Shown: positions 43,641-52,611, numbered from the stretch's first letter. The stretch: 64,000 bases of DNA from Amycolatopsis acidicola (GCF_007713735.2 NZ_VMNW02000033.1:1-64000); one strand, 5' to 3'. Made by a program: numbers and translations. Notes: generated by a model from the letters alone, not told the origin.

Positions 43641-45119
43641 ATGCCTGCTTTCACCTTGCCCCGCAAGGAAAAACTCTTCCCTTCCGTGCGCCAGGACGTG
43701 ACCGCGTCGCTCGTGGTGTTCCTGGTCGCGCTGCCGTTGTGCGTCGGCGTGGCCGTCGCCTCCGGCGTCCCCGCCGAGCTCGGCCTGGTCACCGGCATCG
43801 TCGGCGGGCTCGTGGCCGGGCTGCTGCCGGGCAGCAGCCTGCAGGTCAGCGGGCCCGCCGCCGGGCTGACCGTGCTCACCCTGGATCTCGTGCAGCACCA
43901 CGGGCTCGCCAGCCTCGGCGCGGTCGTGCTCGGCGCGGGTCTGCTGCAGATCCTGTTCGGCGTGCTGCGCGTCGGCCGCTGGTTCCAGGCCATCTCCAGC
44001 GGCGTCGTCCAGGGCATGCTCGCCGGGATCGGCGCCGTGCTCATCCTCGGGCAGCTCTTCGCCGCGCTCGACCGTTCCGCCCCCGGCGGCGCATGGGCGA
44101 ACCTGACCGGCCTGCCTTCGCTGCTGGGCGGCGGCGCTTCGCTCGCGGCGGGCGGCATCGCGGTACTGACCTTGCTGGTGATCGCCGTGTGGCCGCGGGT
44201 TCCCGTGGTTTCCCGGTACGTGCCCGCGCCGCTGGCGGCGGTGCTCGTCGCCGTGCTGGCGACGGCCGGGCTCGGCCTGCCGATCACCCGCCTGGAGGTG
44301 GGTTCGCTGGCCGACGTCCTGCAGCCGCCGGGCGCCGCGCAGCTCACCGGGCTGGTCAACGGGACGCTGATCGGCAGCGTGCTGGTGTTCGCGCTGATCG
44401 CGTCCGCGGAAAGCCTGTTCAGCGCCGCGGCCGTGGACCGGATGCACACCGGCCCGCGCACCGCGTACAACAAGGAACTGGTCGCGCAGGGCGTCGGGAA
44501 CACCGTGTGCGGGGCGCTCGGCGCGCTCCCGATGACCGCGGTGATCGTGCGCAGTTCCGCCAACGTCAACGCGGGCGCCCGCACCCGGCTTTCCCGGGTC
44601 CTGCACGGGTTCTGGCTGCTGGTGTTCGTGGTCGCCGTGCCGGGCGTGCTCGATCTGGTGCCGGTCGCGGCGCTCGCCGCGCTGCTGCTCCAGGCCGGGT
44701 GGAAACTCGTGTCCCCGGCCAAGGTCGCCTTGGTGTGGAAGGAGAATCGCGGCGAGGCCGTCGTCCTGCTGCTGACCGCCGCCGCGATCGTGGCCACCAC
44801 CCTGTTCGAGGGCGTGCTGATCGGCGTGCTCGCGGCGCTGGTCAAGACCGCGTGGGAGCTGTCGCATCTGCACGTCTCGGTCGTCACGGGGCCGGACGGC
44901 ACCCGGCTGCGGCTGAGCGGGCACGCCACTTTCCTGCGCGTGCCGCGGCTCAACCGGGCACTGGACGAGCTCCCGGCCGACGGCGAGGCGGTGATCGACT
45001 GCGGTGGGCTCGGCCATTACGACCACGCCTGCCAGGAGACCGTCCGGGAGTGGATCCAGCGGCAGCGCGCCGTCGGGCGCACCATCACGCTCATCCCGCC
45101 GGCGCCCGCGCACCCGTGA
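43641..45119 (+). CDS. SulP-family anion transporter with STAS-like tail
   Basis: 492 residues with ten or more membrane segments. The family region at the N-terminus covers DVTASLVVFLVALPLCVGVA (residues 19-38) and GVPAELGLVTG, and the tail (about 410-490) is STAS-like (AVIDCGGLGHYDHA). Linkage to carbonic anhydrase suggests bicarbonate rather than sulfate transport. AGGAG precedes ATG 43641. The opposite strand carries the unterminated DedA-like frame. Confidence 0.87.
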   Translation: MPAFTLPRKEKLFPSVRQDVTASLVVFLVALPLCVGVAVASGVPAELGLVTGIVGGLVAGLLPGSSLQVSGPAAGLTVLTLDLVQHHGLASLGAVVLGAGLLQILFGVLRVGRWFQAISSGVVQGMLAGIGAVLILGQLFAALDRSAPGGAWANLTGLPSLLGGGASLAAGGIAVLTLLVIAVWPRVPVVSRYVPAPLAAVLVAVLATAGLGLPITRLEVGSLADVLQPPGAAQLTGLVNGTLIGSVLVFALIASAESLFSAAAVDRMHTGPRTAYNKELVAQGVGNTVCGALGALPMTAVIVRSSANVNAGARTRLSRVLHGFWLLVFVVAVPGVLDLVPVAALAALLLQAGWKLVSPAKVALVWKENRGEAVVLLLTAAAIVATTLFEGVLIGVLAALVKTAWELSHLHVSVVTGPDGTRLRLSGHATFLRVPRLNRALDELPADGEAVIDCGGLGHYDHACQETVREWIQRQRAVGRTITLIPPAPAHP

Positions 45120-45671
45120 GGACACGCGCCGCACGACGAGCCCGACGAGACCGGTGAGCACGCACAAACAGCACGCTGCCAGCAGCGCCGGCAACGGCCC
45201 CGGCGCCAGCGTGCCGCCGGTGTAGCCGAGGGTCACGTACGTCCCGGTCCACGCCGCCTCGGCGATGATCGCCGCGCCGAGGCAGCGTGCGGCCGGGAAC
45301 CGGCTCAGCCCGGCGGCCGCCGCCCCGGTGGCGCGCCCGCCGGGCACGAACCGCAACGCGATGAGCACCGCGGGACCGTGCCGGCCGATCCGGTCCGCGG
45401 TGGCCTCCGCGAGGCGCCGGAACCGGCCACGGCCCGTACGGCGCCACAGCCAGCGCGCCACCAGATACGCCCCCGCGTCCCCCGCCACCGTGCCGGCGAG
45501 TACCGCGGCCACGAGCGCCGGAAGCGACACTTGTCCTTGTGCCGCAAGGGCTCCCGAGCCCGCGACGATCGCGGAGTTCGGCACGAACGGCGCCGCCGTG
45601 ATCAGCACCAGGAACAGGTACAGCCACAGCGGAGCCGGTCCGCCGGCGGACAACAGCTGGTGCAGGCCCAC
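45087..45671 (-). CDS. DedA-family membrane protein (in-frame stop missing at the expected end)
   Basis: From GTG 45671 the frame encodes a typical DedA protein of about 195 residues: hydrophobic segments, FVPNSAIVAGSGALAAQG, TVAGDAGAYLVARWLWRR and RFVPGGRATGAAAAG. DedA proteins are lipid flippases or membrane-homeostasis factors. No stop codon occurs where homology ends: the same frame stays open antisense through the whole SulP gene to 43515, giving a 718-residue reading. The nearest minus-strand stop at 45091 is in another frame, so a C-terminal frameshift or stop loss is likely. The end given here is the limit of recognisable DedA sequence. Confidence 0.6.
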
Positions 45672-45740
45672 CGGCGTACCCCCTTCTTTCGATCTTCTCC
45701 GACCAGGCTGCCGGGTGCGGAGCGCCGGCGGAATGCGGAA

Positions 45741-45764
45741 AACCCCACCATCCGGGGTGGGGTT
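45741..45764. other. Hairpin between dedA and the sigma-factor gene
   Basis: AACCCCACC (45741-45749) and GGTGGGGTT (45756-45764) form a perfect 9-bp inverted repeat in the divergent gap. It could be an operator or an RNA hairpin; no T-tract follows on either strand. Confidence 0.4.
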
Positions 45765-45795
45765 CTTCCCGTGCCCTTCTGGCACAGTTGGGCGG

Positions 45796-46710
45796 GTGAG
45801 CACGCGATCGGCCGAAGAGTTCGAGGCGTACCGGGGCCGGCTGTTCGGGCTGGCCTACCGGATGCTGGGCTCCGCGCACGAAGCGGAGGACATCGTGCAG
45901 GAAACCTTCCTGCGCTGGGAAAAGGCGGATCGCGCCTCCATCGCGGCACCGGCCGGATGGCTGGTGAAGGTCGCCACCAACCTCTGCCTCAACCAGCTCG
46001 ACTCCGCGCGGGTGCGCCGCGAGGCCTATCGGGGGCCGTGGCTGCCCGAGCCGGTGCTGACCGCCGACGGCGCGCTCGGCCCGCTCGAACTGGCGGAGCA
46101 GCGCGACTCCGTCTCCTTCGCGCTGCTGGTGCTCGCCGAAAGGCTGTCCCCCGCCGAGCGTGCGGTGTTCGTGTTGCGGGAGGCTTTTTCCTACAGCCAC
46201 GGCGAAATCGCCGCGATCCTCGACCGGTCCGAAGCGAGCTGCCGTCAGCTGTATCACCGCGCCCGCGCCCGCCTCGCCGAGCTGCCCGAAACCGTGCCGC
46301 CGCCGGACAACGAGATCCGCGAGCTCGTCGAACGGTTCCTCGCCGCGGCCCGCGAAGGCGATGTGGCCGGTCTGGAGGAGTTGCTGACCGAGGACGTCAC
46401 GTCGTGGGCCGACGGCGGCGGCCAGGTGCCGGTCGCCGGGCGGCCGGTGTCGGGACGGCTCGCCGTCGCCCGGTACCTGGCGGGCACGATCACGAAGTAC
46501 GGCGCGTCGCTCGAAACGTCGTTCGCGGAGGTCAACGGGACGACGGCGGTGCTGGCGTGGGCCGGGCCGGAGCTGTCCGGGGTGCTCGTGCCCGAGTTCG
46601 ACGGCGGCCGGATCCGCGCGCTGCGGATCGTGGCGGGGCCGGGCAAACTCGCCTTCGCCCGCGCCCAGGCCGGGGGCCTGTCACATCCGGGCGGCCCATC
46701 CGGTTCCTAG
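45796..46710 (+). CDS. ECF sigma factor with SnoaL-like C-terminal domain (SigJ/ECF41 type)
   Basis: 304 residues: sigma region 2 (LFGLAYRMLGSAHEAEDIVQ), region 4 (LSPAERAVFVLREAFSYSHG, DRSEASCRQLYHRARARL) and a C-terminal NTF2/SnoaL-like domain from about residue 185. In this class the fused domain replaces a separate anti-sigma factor. Such genes usually neighbour an oxidoreductase or carboxymuconolactone-decarboxylase gene, and here an NAD(P)-binding protein follows after 28 bp. Start GTG 45796. Confidence 0.88.
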   Translation: MSTRSAEEFEAYRGRLFGLAYRMLGSAHEAEDIVQETFLRWEKADRASIAAPAGWLVKVATNLCLNQLDSARVRREAYRGPWLPEPVLTADGALGPLELAEQRDSVSFALLVLAERLSPAERAVFVLREAFSYSHGEIAAILDRSEASCRQLYHRARARLAELPETVPPPDNEIRELVERFLAAAREGDVAGLEELLTEDVTSWADGGGQVPVAGRPVSGRLAVARYLAGTITKYGASLETSFAEVNGTTAVLAWAGPELSGVLVPEFDGGRIRALRIVAGPGKLAFARAQAGGLSHPGGPSGS

Positions 46711-46738
46711 CGGTGTACCCCGAACCACCGGAGGAACG

Positions 46739-47494
46739 ATGACGAACCCGATCCTGGTCACCGGCGGCACCGGCCACCTCGGCCGCGTGCTCACCGCGCG
46801 GCTGCGCGACGAAGGCCGTGAAGTGCGTGTGCTCAGCCGCCGGCCCGGCACCGGGTACACCGGCGACCTGCTCACCGGCGCGGGCCTGGACGCCGCGCTC
46901 GACGGCGCCGGTGTCGTCGTGCACTGCGCCAGCACGCTGGGGAAGAAGGACGTCCCGGCCGCCCGTACCCTGCTGGCCGCCGCGCGGCGGGCCGGTGTCC
47001 CGCACCTCGTGTACATCTCGATCGTCGGCATCGACGACTTCCCGTTCGCCTACTACCGCACGAAAAAGGCCGTGGAAGAGCTGATCGCGGAGTCCGGGAT
47101 CCCGTACACCACGCTGCGCGCGACCCAGTTCCACGATCTCGTCGGCACCGTGTTCTCGGCGCAGCGGTGGCTGCCGGTCATGCTGGTGCCCGCCGGGATG
47201 CGGCTGCAGCCGGTCGGCCTGCCCGACGTCGCCGCGCGGCTCACCGCGATCGTGCAAGGCGAACCGGCCGGGCGGGTGCCGGACCTGGGCGGGCCGGAGA
47301 TCAAGACCGTCACCGAGCTGGCCCGGATGTACCTGGCGGCCACCGGGAGCCGCCGCCCGGTGCTGCCGCTTCGCTTGCCCGGCAAGGCTTTCCGCGCCTT
47401 CCGCGAGGGCAGGCACCTCGCCCCGGACCACGCCGACGGGCGGATGATTTTCGCGGAGTTCCTCGCGGAGCGGACCGGCCATGCGAAGTCGTAG
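46739..47494 (+). CDS. NAD(P)-binding SDR/NmrA-like protein
   Basis: A 251-residue atypical SDR with N-terminal Rossmann motif GGTGHLGRVL and YxxxK-like YYRTKKAVEELI. It belongs to the NmrA/NAD(P)H-binding group, which often acts as a redox sensor or quinone or ether reductase. GGAGG precedes ATG 46739. Position after the ECF sigma gene suggests it is the sigma regulon's first target. Confidence 0.82.
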   Translation: MTNPILVTGGTGHLGRVLTARLRDEGREVRVLSRRPGTGYTGDLLTGAGLDAALDGAGVVVHCASTLGKKDVPAARTLLAAARRAGVPHLVYISIVGIDDFPFAYYRTKKAVEELIAESGIPYTTLRATQFHDLVGTVFSAQRWLPVMLVPAGMRLQPVGLPDVAARLTAIVQGEPAGRVPDLGGPEIKTVTELARMYLAATGSRRPVLPLRLPGKAFRAFREGRHLAPDHADGRMIFAEFLAERTGHAKS

Positions 47495-47873
47495 CCTCCG
47501 TGCCGGAGTGTGGTTCTGCGCGGCACTGGAGCTCGGCCTCGGGGCGTTCATCGTGTTGTTCCCGACTCGCTTCTTCGCGCTGAGCTGGGTCCACCTGCAC
47601 CTGCCCTACAACGAGCACCTGCTGCTGGACTTCGGCGTTTCCAGCCTCGCGATCGGCGTCTTCCTCGCGACCGCCGCGGTGCTGCGGGACCGCCGCCTGA
47701 CCCGCACGGCGCTCGCCGCGTTCCTCGTGTTCGCGGCCGGGCACGCGCTGATCCACCTGCGCTACCTGCACCACCTGCCGATGACGCGGTCCGTGCTGCT
47801 GGTTTCCGCGCTGACCGTGGTGGCGCTGATCCCGGCCGGCCTGCTTTTCCTGACCAGGGCCGGAAAAACCTGA
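47481..47873 (+). CDS. Small four-helix membrane protein, unknown
   Basis: 130 residues with four hydrophobic segments (about 8-28, 50-66, 76-92 and 103-125) and a His-rich short loop (HALIHLRYLHHL). Its start lies 14 nt inside the preceding gene, so it belongs to the sigma operon. No known function; it resembles small integral membrane proteins of DUF4345-like type only in layout. Confidence 0.7.
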   Translation: MRSRSLRAGVWFCAALELGLGAFIVLFPTRFFALSWVHLHLPYNEHLLLDFGVSSLAIGVFLATAAVLRDRRLTRTALAAFLVFAAGHALIHLRYLHHLPMTRSVLLVSALTVVALIPAGLLFLTRAGKT

Positions 47874-47878
47874 CCCGC

Positions 47879-48643
47879 TCACGCCACCCGCACCACGCGG
47901 CCGGGCACTTCGGCCGGGAAGCGGTCCAGCACGACGGGATCGTGCCCCGGCAGGTACCTCCCGCCGGGGCCGGCCAGCTCCTTGACGCGGTCGAAGGCGC
48001 CGTACATCCCGGTCATCGTGTGCACCAGCGGGGCGGGCCGGTCGTCCTCGAGGTTCTCCGCGAAATGCGCGGCGTCCGAGGCCAGCACCACCGGCCCTGC
48101 CGCGGTGGCGACCCGCACGACCTGCATCCCGGCCGTGTGCCCGCCCACGAGGTGGACGCTCAGCCCCGGCAGGATCTCCAGGTCCCCGTCGACGAAGTCC
48201 AGCCGCTGCCCCGCGTTTCCGAGGAACTCCAGCGCTTCCCCGTCGAGCAGCCACTGCTCCCGCGTGATCCGCCGGGCCCACGGCCCGGTCCAGTACTCGT
48301 ACTCCTGGCGCTGCACCACGTACCGGGCGTGCGGGAAGTCCGCGACGGTTCCGGCGTGGTCGTAGTGCAGATGCGTCAGCACCAGCCGGTTCACCGCGGT
48401 CGCCGGGACCCCGAACTCGGACAGCACCTTCGCCGGTGGCTCGTAGGAGTCCAGCTCGCCGGCCCGCTCCGGCCGGATCCCGGCGTCGACGAGCACGGTG
48501 TGGTTGTCCGAAACCGCCAGCCACACGTAGTAAGCCGTGGGGTGCGGCTGGTTCCACTCGTGCTCGTCGCAGCCGAGGAAATGCTGCCCGCGCGTGCCGG
48601 TGCGGTGGCCATAGCACAGCGCGTACACGCGATACTCCGTCAC
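47879..48643 (-). CDS. Metallo-beta-lactamase-fold hydrolase (AHL-lactonase-like)
   Basis: 254 residues with the zinc motif H91-x-H93-x-D95-H96 (THLHYDHAG), a further His in GGHTAGMQ and Asp in ASDAAHF. This resembles the AttM/AiiA lactonase group, which opens acyl-homoserine lactones, though many relatives hydrolyse other lactones. GTG 48643 overlaps the MFS stop (GTGA), so it is cotranscribed with that transporter. Confidence 0.83.
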   Translation of the reverse strand: MTEYRVYALCYGHRTGTRGQHFLGCDEHEWNQPHPTAYYVWLAVSDNHTVLVDAGIRPERAGELDSYEPPAKVLSEFGVPATAVNRLVLTHLHYDHAGTVADFPHARYVVQRQEYEYWTGPWARRITREQWLLDGEALEFLGNAGQRLDFVDGDLEILPGLSVHLVGGHTAGMQVVRVATAAGPVVLASDAAHFAENLEDDRPAPLVHTMTGMYGAFDRVKELAGPGGRYLPGHDPVVLDRFPAEVPGRVVRVA

Positions 48644-49980
48644 GGCGCGACGGCCTCCTGCGGCACGCGCGCCTTAGGGTCCTTGAGGCCGAGCTTCGCG
48701 GTCGGCACGCGGAAGGTCTCACGGCCGCTGGCCACCGCGATCACGTTCACCAGGCAGAGCGCGGCGGTGAAGATCGAGACGCCGAGCCACGCGCCCTTGC
48801 CGTCCCCGGCGATCCCGGCCGCGAGCGTCGGCAGGAACCCGCTGATCGCGAACCCGATCTGGGTGCCGATCGCGGTGCCGGAAAGCCGCACCCGCGCCGG
48901 GAACATCTCGCCGTAGAACGCGGGCCAGACCGCGCTCGTCGCGGTGTACACGACGCCGAACATCAGCACGCCTACCACGAAGATCCACGTCCAGCTCCCG
49001 GCGGCGATGGCGCCGAGGTACGCGAAGATCAGCACCGCGCAGCCCAGCGAGCCCGCGATGAACAGCCGCTTGCGGCCCAGCCGGTCGGAAAGCTTCGCCC
49101 ACAACGGGATCGTGACCACCGCGGCGATGTTGGCGAGCACCCCGACCCACAGCATCGGCGTCTTGCTCAGGCCGACGGTGTTGACCGCGTAGCTCAGCGC
49201 GTAGACGGTGAAGATCGTGCTCACCGAAGCGATCAGCGCGGCGACGATGACGCGCAGCACGTCCGCCCAGTGGTCGCGCAGCAGGACCGCGAGCGGCATC
49301 TTCGCCACCTCACCCGAGCGCACCTCGCGCTCGAACACCGGGGTTTCCTCCAGCGTGCGCCGGATCAGGTAGCCGGCGAGAACCATCAGCGCGCTCGCGA
49401 AAAACGGGATGCGCCAGCCCCAGGCCAGCAGGTCGGCCTGCGGCAACGCGGCCACCGGCAGGAACACCGCGGTGGCGATGATCTGCCCGGCCTGCGTGCC
49501 GCTGAGGGTGAAGCTGGTGTAGTACGCGCGCCGGTTCTCCGGCGCGTGCTCCAGCGACATCGAGTTCGCGCTCGCCTGCTCGCCGCCCGCCGACAGCCCC
49601 TGCAGCAGGCGAAGCGCCACCAGGAGGATCGGCGCGGTGATGCCCGCGGTGTGGTAGCTCGGCAGGCAGCCGACGAGCACCGTGGACGCGCCCATCAGCA
49701 GCAGCGTCAGCACCAGCACCCGCTTGCGGCCGAAGCGGTCGCCCATGTGCCCCAGCAGGATCGCGCCCAGCGGCCTGGTCACGTACCCGACGCCGAAGGT
49801 CGAGAGCGCGAGCAGCGTGCCCGCGGCCGGGGACGAGGACGGGAAGAAGATCTTGCCGAAGACGAGCGCCGCGGCCGTCCCGTAGATGAAGAAGTCGTAG
49901 TACTCGAGCGCGCTGCCGATCCACGCGGCCAAGGCCGCCTTGCGTGGTCGTGCTCGCTGGACGTCGGGCTGACCGGCCAC
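48640..49980 (-). CDS. MFS transporter, metabolite:H+ symporter type
   Basis: A 446-residue 12-helix transporter with the MHS signatures GSALEYYDFFIYG near the N-terminus and GHMGDRFGRKRVL in loop 2-3. Relatives carry carboxylates, aromatic acids or betaines. I chose GTG 49980, preceded by AAGGGAGC. With the lactonase-like gene downstream it may import a lactone or its acid. Palindromes at 50050-50162 between it and the divergent marR probably regulate both. Confidence 0.85.
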   Translation of the reverse strand: MAGQPDVQRARPRKAALAAWIGSALEYYDFFIYGTAAALVFGKIFFPSSSPAAGTLLALSTFGVGYVTRPLGAILLGHMGDRFGRKRVLVLTLLLMGASTVLVGCLPSYHTAGITAPILLVALRLLQGLSAGGEQASANSMSLEHAPENRRAYYTSFTLSGTQAGQIIATAVFLPVAALPQADLLAWGWRIPFFASALMVLAGYLIRRTLEETPVFEREVRSGEVAKMPLAVLLRDHWADVLRVIVAALIASVSTIFTVYALSYAVNTVGLSKTPMLWVGVLANIAAVVTIPLWAKLSDRLGRKRLFIAGSLGCAVLIFAYLGAIAAGSWTWIFVVGVLMFGVVYTATSAVWPAFYGEMFPARVRLSGTAIGTQIGFAISGFLPTLAAGIAGDGKGAWLGVSIFTAALCLVNVIAVASGRETFRVPTAKLGLKDPKARVPQEAVAP

Positions 49981-50049
49981 GTCGTGCTCCCTTGCTATGC
50001 GCCGTTGCAGAAGGCCCCGGCCCACCGGGGGCCGTCGGACCAGTTATGT

Positions 50050-50162
50050 ACCGCGCGGTTAATTAGGCATCTTCGGACGCCCGTCCGCCGCTGTCAAAGT
50101 GACGGCCGTCACATATGACCCAGTAGACAGCCTCAGGTGCGCAGTTTTAATTGCGCAGTTAA
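50050..50162. promoter_or_regulatory. Operator cluster between divergent MFS and marR genes
   Basis: Three palindromes lie in the 205-bp gap: ACCGCGCGGT (50050-50059), GTGACGGCCGTCAC (50099-50112) and TTAATTGCGCAGTTAA (50147-50162, one mismatched pair). TGCGCAGTT is also directly repeated at 50138 and 50152. The last site, 24 bp before the marR ATG, suits MarR autoregulation. Confidence 0.55.
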
Positions 50163-50185
50163 GACTGTAGATCTACGGTGAAGCC

Positions 50186-50632
50186 ATGACCGACGGCGAA
50201 CCGCTCTCCCCCACCGCCGCGCAGGCCGCGAGCGACACCTGGGTCGTCGTCGGGCGGCTGCTGCGCAAGCTCCGGTCGCTCGGCGGCGACGGCGACATCA
50301 CCCCCGCGCAGACCTCGGTGCTGGTGCGGCTCGGCAAACAGAGCCCGGCCTCGGCCAGCGAACTCGCCGCCGTCGAGCAGGTCCGCCCGCAGTCGATGGC
50401 CAAGATCGTCGCGGCGCTGGAGGAATCCGGTCTGGTGCAGCGGAATCCGGATCCCGATGACGGCCGCCGCCAGCTCGTCACGCTCACCGCGCTGGGCCGG
50501 GAACGGCGTCAGGGCGTCAAACGCGCCCGCGAAGCCTGGCTCGCCCGCGCGCTGCAGGAGCAGGGCACGGAAGAAGAACTGCAGGCCCTCATCGTCGCGA
50601 TGGGAGTCCTGGACAAGGTGGCCGGATCATGA
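50186..50632 (+). CDS. MarR-family regulator
   Basis: A 148-residue MarR protein with recognition segment ASELAAVEQVRPQSMAKIVA and wing NPDPDDGRRQLVTLT. It leads an operon with an MFS efflux gene (ATGA overlap) and an isochorismatase-family gene, a common layout for drug- or phenolic-responsive efflux. AT-rich palindromes just upstream are its likely binding sites. Confidence 0.88.
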   Translation: MTDGEPLSPTAAQAASDTWVVVGRLLRKLRSLGGDGDITPAQTSVLVRLGKQSPASASELAAVEQVRPQSMAKIVAALEESGLVQRNPDPDDGRRQLVTLTALGRERRQGVKRAREAWLARALQEQGTEEELQALIVAMGVLDKVAGS

Positions 50633-52002
50633 CCGCGGTCGAGGACCGTGCCCCCGCGTTCGACCGGCGGCTGATCGCCCCGATGATGCTGGGCTCGATC
50701 CTGAACCCGGTCAACTCCTCGATGCTCGCGGTCGCCCTGATCCCGATCGGGCAGGCGTTCGGCGCCCCGCCGGCGCAGACCGCGTGGCTGGTGTCCGCGC
50801 TGTACCTCGCGACCGCGGTCGGGCAGCCGGTGATCGGCAGGCTGGTGGACACCTTCGGCCCGCGCCCGCTGTACCTGGCGGGCACCGCGCTGGTCGGGGT
50901 CGCCGGGGTGCTCGGGATCTTCGCGCCGGATCTGTGGGTGCTGGTGCTTTCCCGGGTACTGCTGGGTTTCGGCACCTCCGCCGCGTACCCGGCGTCGATG
51001 TACCTGCTGCGCGCCGAGGCCGACCGCACGGGGATGAAGAGCCCGAGCGGGATCCTCGCGGCGCTGTCGGTGTCGAACCAGGTGATCTCGGCGATCGGGC
51101 CCACGGTGGGCGGTCTGCTGATCGGGCTCGGCGGCTGGCAGCTGATCTTCGGCGTCAACATCCCGCTCTCGGTGGCCTGCCTGATCCTGGGCACGCTCAC
51201 CCTGCCGCGCGCGCTGAAGGGCCAGGGCGAGCGGCAAAGCGTGGACCCGCTGGGCATGCTGCTGTTCGCGGCGATGCTCACCGCGTTCCTGTTCTTCCTG
51301 ATGGACCCACGGCGGTGGTACCTCATGGTGGTCGCCGTCGCGGCCGGGATCGCTTTCACACTGCGGGAAAACCGCGCGGACACGCCGTTCGTCGACCTGC
51401 GCGTGCTGCGCGGCAACGGTCCCCTGCTCGCGACCTACTTGCGGCAGCTGCTCGCTTACACCACCGCGTACGCATTCCTCTACGGCTACACGCAATGGCT
51501 GGAGGAAGGCCGTTCGCTCAGTGCGTCCGCCGCGGGATTGCTGCTGCTGCCGCTTTCGCTGGCGGCGATGGGCATCACGGCGCTCGTCGGCCGGACCCCG
51601 CAGGTGTGGGGCAAGCTCGTGGGCGGCGCGCTGGCACAGGTGGTCGCCTCCGTCGCGCTGCTTTTCCTCGGGACGGACAGCCTCGTCTGGTTGCTGGCGG
51701 CGGTCGGCGCTGTCGCCGGGATCGCGCAGGGCCTCAACGGGCTGGCGAACCAGAACGCCCTTTACGCGCAAGCGGATCCGGCCCGGATGGGCTCCTCCGC
51801 CGGGCTGCTGCGCACCTTCACCTACGTCGGCGCGCTGCTGGCTTCCGCCGCGAGCGCCGCCTTCTACGGCCACGGCGCCGACACCTCCGGCCTGCACGGC
51901 ATGGCCGTGCTGCTGGTGTGTGTCTCCAGCCTGCTCTTCGTGGTCACGCTCGTCGACCGCCCCCTGCGCCGCGTCGGCCACGACGCGGCGGAAACCGTTT
52001 GA
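50629..52002 (+). CDS. MFS drug-efflux transporter (EmrB/QacA-like)
   Basis: 457 residues, predominantly hydrophobic, with motif A-like GRLVDTFGPRPLYLAG and motif C-like NQVISAIGPTVGGLL. This places it among drug:H+ antiporters. The helix count looks like 12 to 14. It is translationally coupled to marR, so substrate-induced efflux is likely. Confidence 0.87.
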   Translation: MTAVEDRAPAFDRRLIAPMMLGSILNPVNSSMLAVALIPIGQAFGAPPAQTAWLVSALYLATAVGQPVIGRLVDTFGPRPLYLAGTALVGVAGVLGIFAPDLWVLVLSRVLLGFGTSAAYPASMYLLRAEADRTGMKSPSGILAALSVSNQVISAIGPTVGGLLIGLGGWQLIFGVNIPLSVACLILGTLTLPRALKGQGERQSVDPLGMLLFAAMLTAFLFFLMDPRRWYLMVVAVAAGIAFTLRENRADTPFVDLRVLRGNGPLLATYLRQLLAYTTAYAFLYGYTQWLEEGRSLSASAAGLLLLPLSLAAMGITALVGRTPQVWGKLVGGALAQVVASVALLFLGTDSLVWLLAAVGAVAGIAQGLNGLANQNALYAQADPARMGSSAGLLRTFTYVGALLASAASAAFYGHGADTSGLHGMAVLLVCVSSLLFVVTLVDRPLRRVGHDAAETV

Positions 52003-52018
52003 CCGAAAGGAAAACCCC

Positions 52019-52600
52019 TTGCCCGTCACCACTTTGGACCCGAAGACCGCGCTGGTCGTGATCGACCTGCAGCAGGGCATCATGGGCATCCCCGGCGCCC
52101 CTTACGGCGTCACGGACGTCCTGGCCCGCACGGTCGAGCTGGCCGACGCGTTCCGCGCCCGCGACCTCCCGGTCGTACTGGTACGCGTCACCTTCGCCGC
52201 GGACGGCGCCGACGCCGTTCCCGGCCGCACCGACGCGAAGCAGCAGAGGCAGGCCCCGCCGCCGGGCTGGGACGAGGTCGTCCCCGAACTGGCCGGGCGC
52301 GGCGACGTCGTCGTCACCAAACGGAACTGGTCGGCGTTCTTCGGCACGGACCTCGAGCTGCAGCTGCGGCGCCGGGGCGTCACGCAGATCGTGCTGACCG
52401 GCGTGGCCACCAGCATCGGCGTCGAGTCGACGGCGCGGGCCGCGCACGAGCACGGCCACCACGTCACCATCGCGACCGACGCGGTGACCGACTCCGACGC
52501 GGACGCGCACCGCAACAGCGTGGAGAAGATCTTCCCCCGCCTCGCCGAGACCGGCACGACGGCGGAAATCCTGGCGCTGCTGGAGAAAACGCACGGCTGA
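52019..52600 (+). CDS. Isochorismatase-family cysteine hydrolase
   Basis: 193 residues: catalytic triad candidates are Asp in ALVVIDLQQG, Lys in VVTKRNWSAF and a nucleophile position in LTGVATSIGVEST, where the usual Cys appears to be Ser or Thr. The enzyme may thus be altered or use another residue. AAAGGA precedes TTG 52019. It is not part of siderophore synthesis (it lacks the aryl carrier domain) but the third gene of the marR-MFS operon. Confidence 0.8.
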   Translation: MPVTTLDPKTALVVIDLQQGIMGIPGAPYGVTDVLARTVELADAFRARDLPVVLVRVTFAADGADAVPGRTDAKQQRQAPPPGWDEVVPELAGRGDVVVTKRNWSAFFGTDLELQLRRRGVTQIVLTGVATSIGVESTARAAHEHGHHVTIATDAVTDSDADAHRNSVEKIFPRLAETGTTAEILALLEKTHG

Positions 52601-52611
52601 GCCCGGCGGAC

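Noticed and set aside
43515..45086. Long minus-strand extension of the DedA frame opposite the SulP gene
   Set aside because: Composition is rich in R, Q, H and E with no domain, typical of an antisense shadow of a GC-rich gene; treated as stop loss, not a fusion protein.
45741..45764. Intrinsic terminator of dedA or the sigma gene
   Set aside because: It is upstream of both divergent genes and has no T-tract; recorded only as a hairpin.
52019..52600. Second siderophore isochorismatase
   Set aside because: It lacks the aryl carrier domain and sits in a marR-MFS operon far from the dhb genes.
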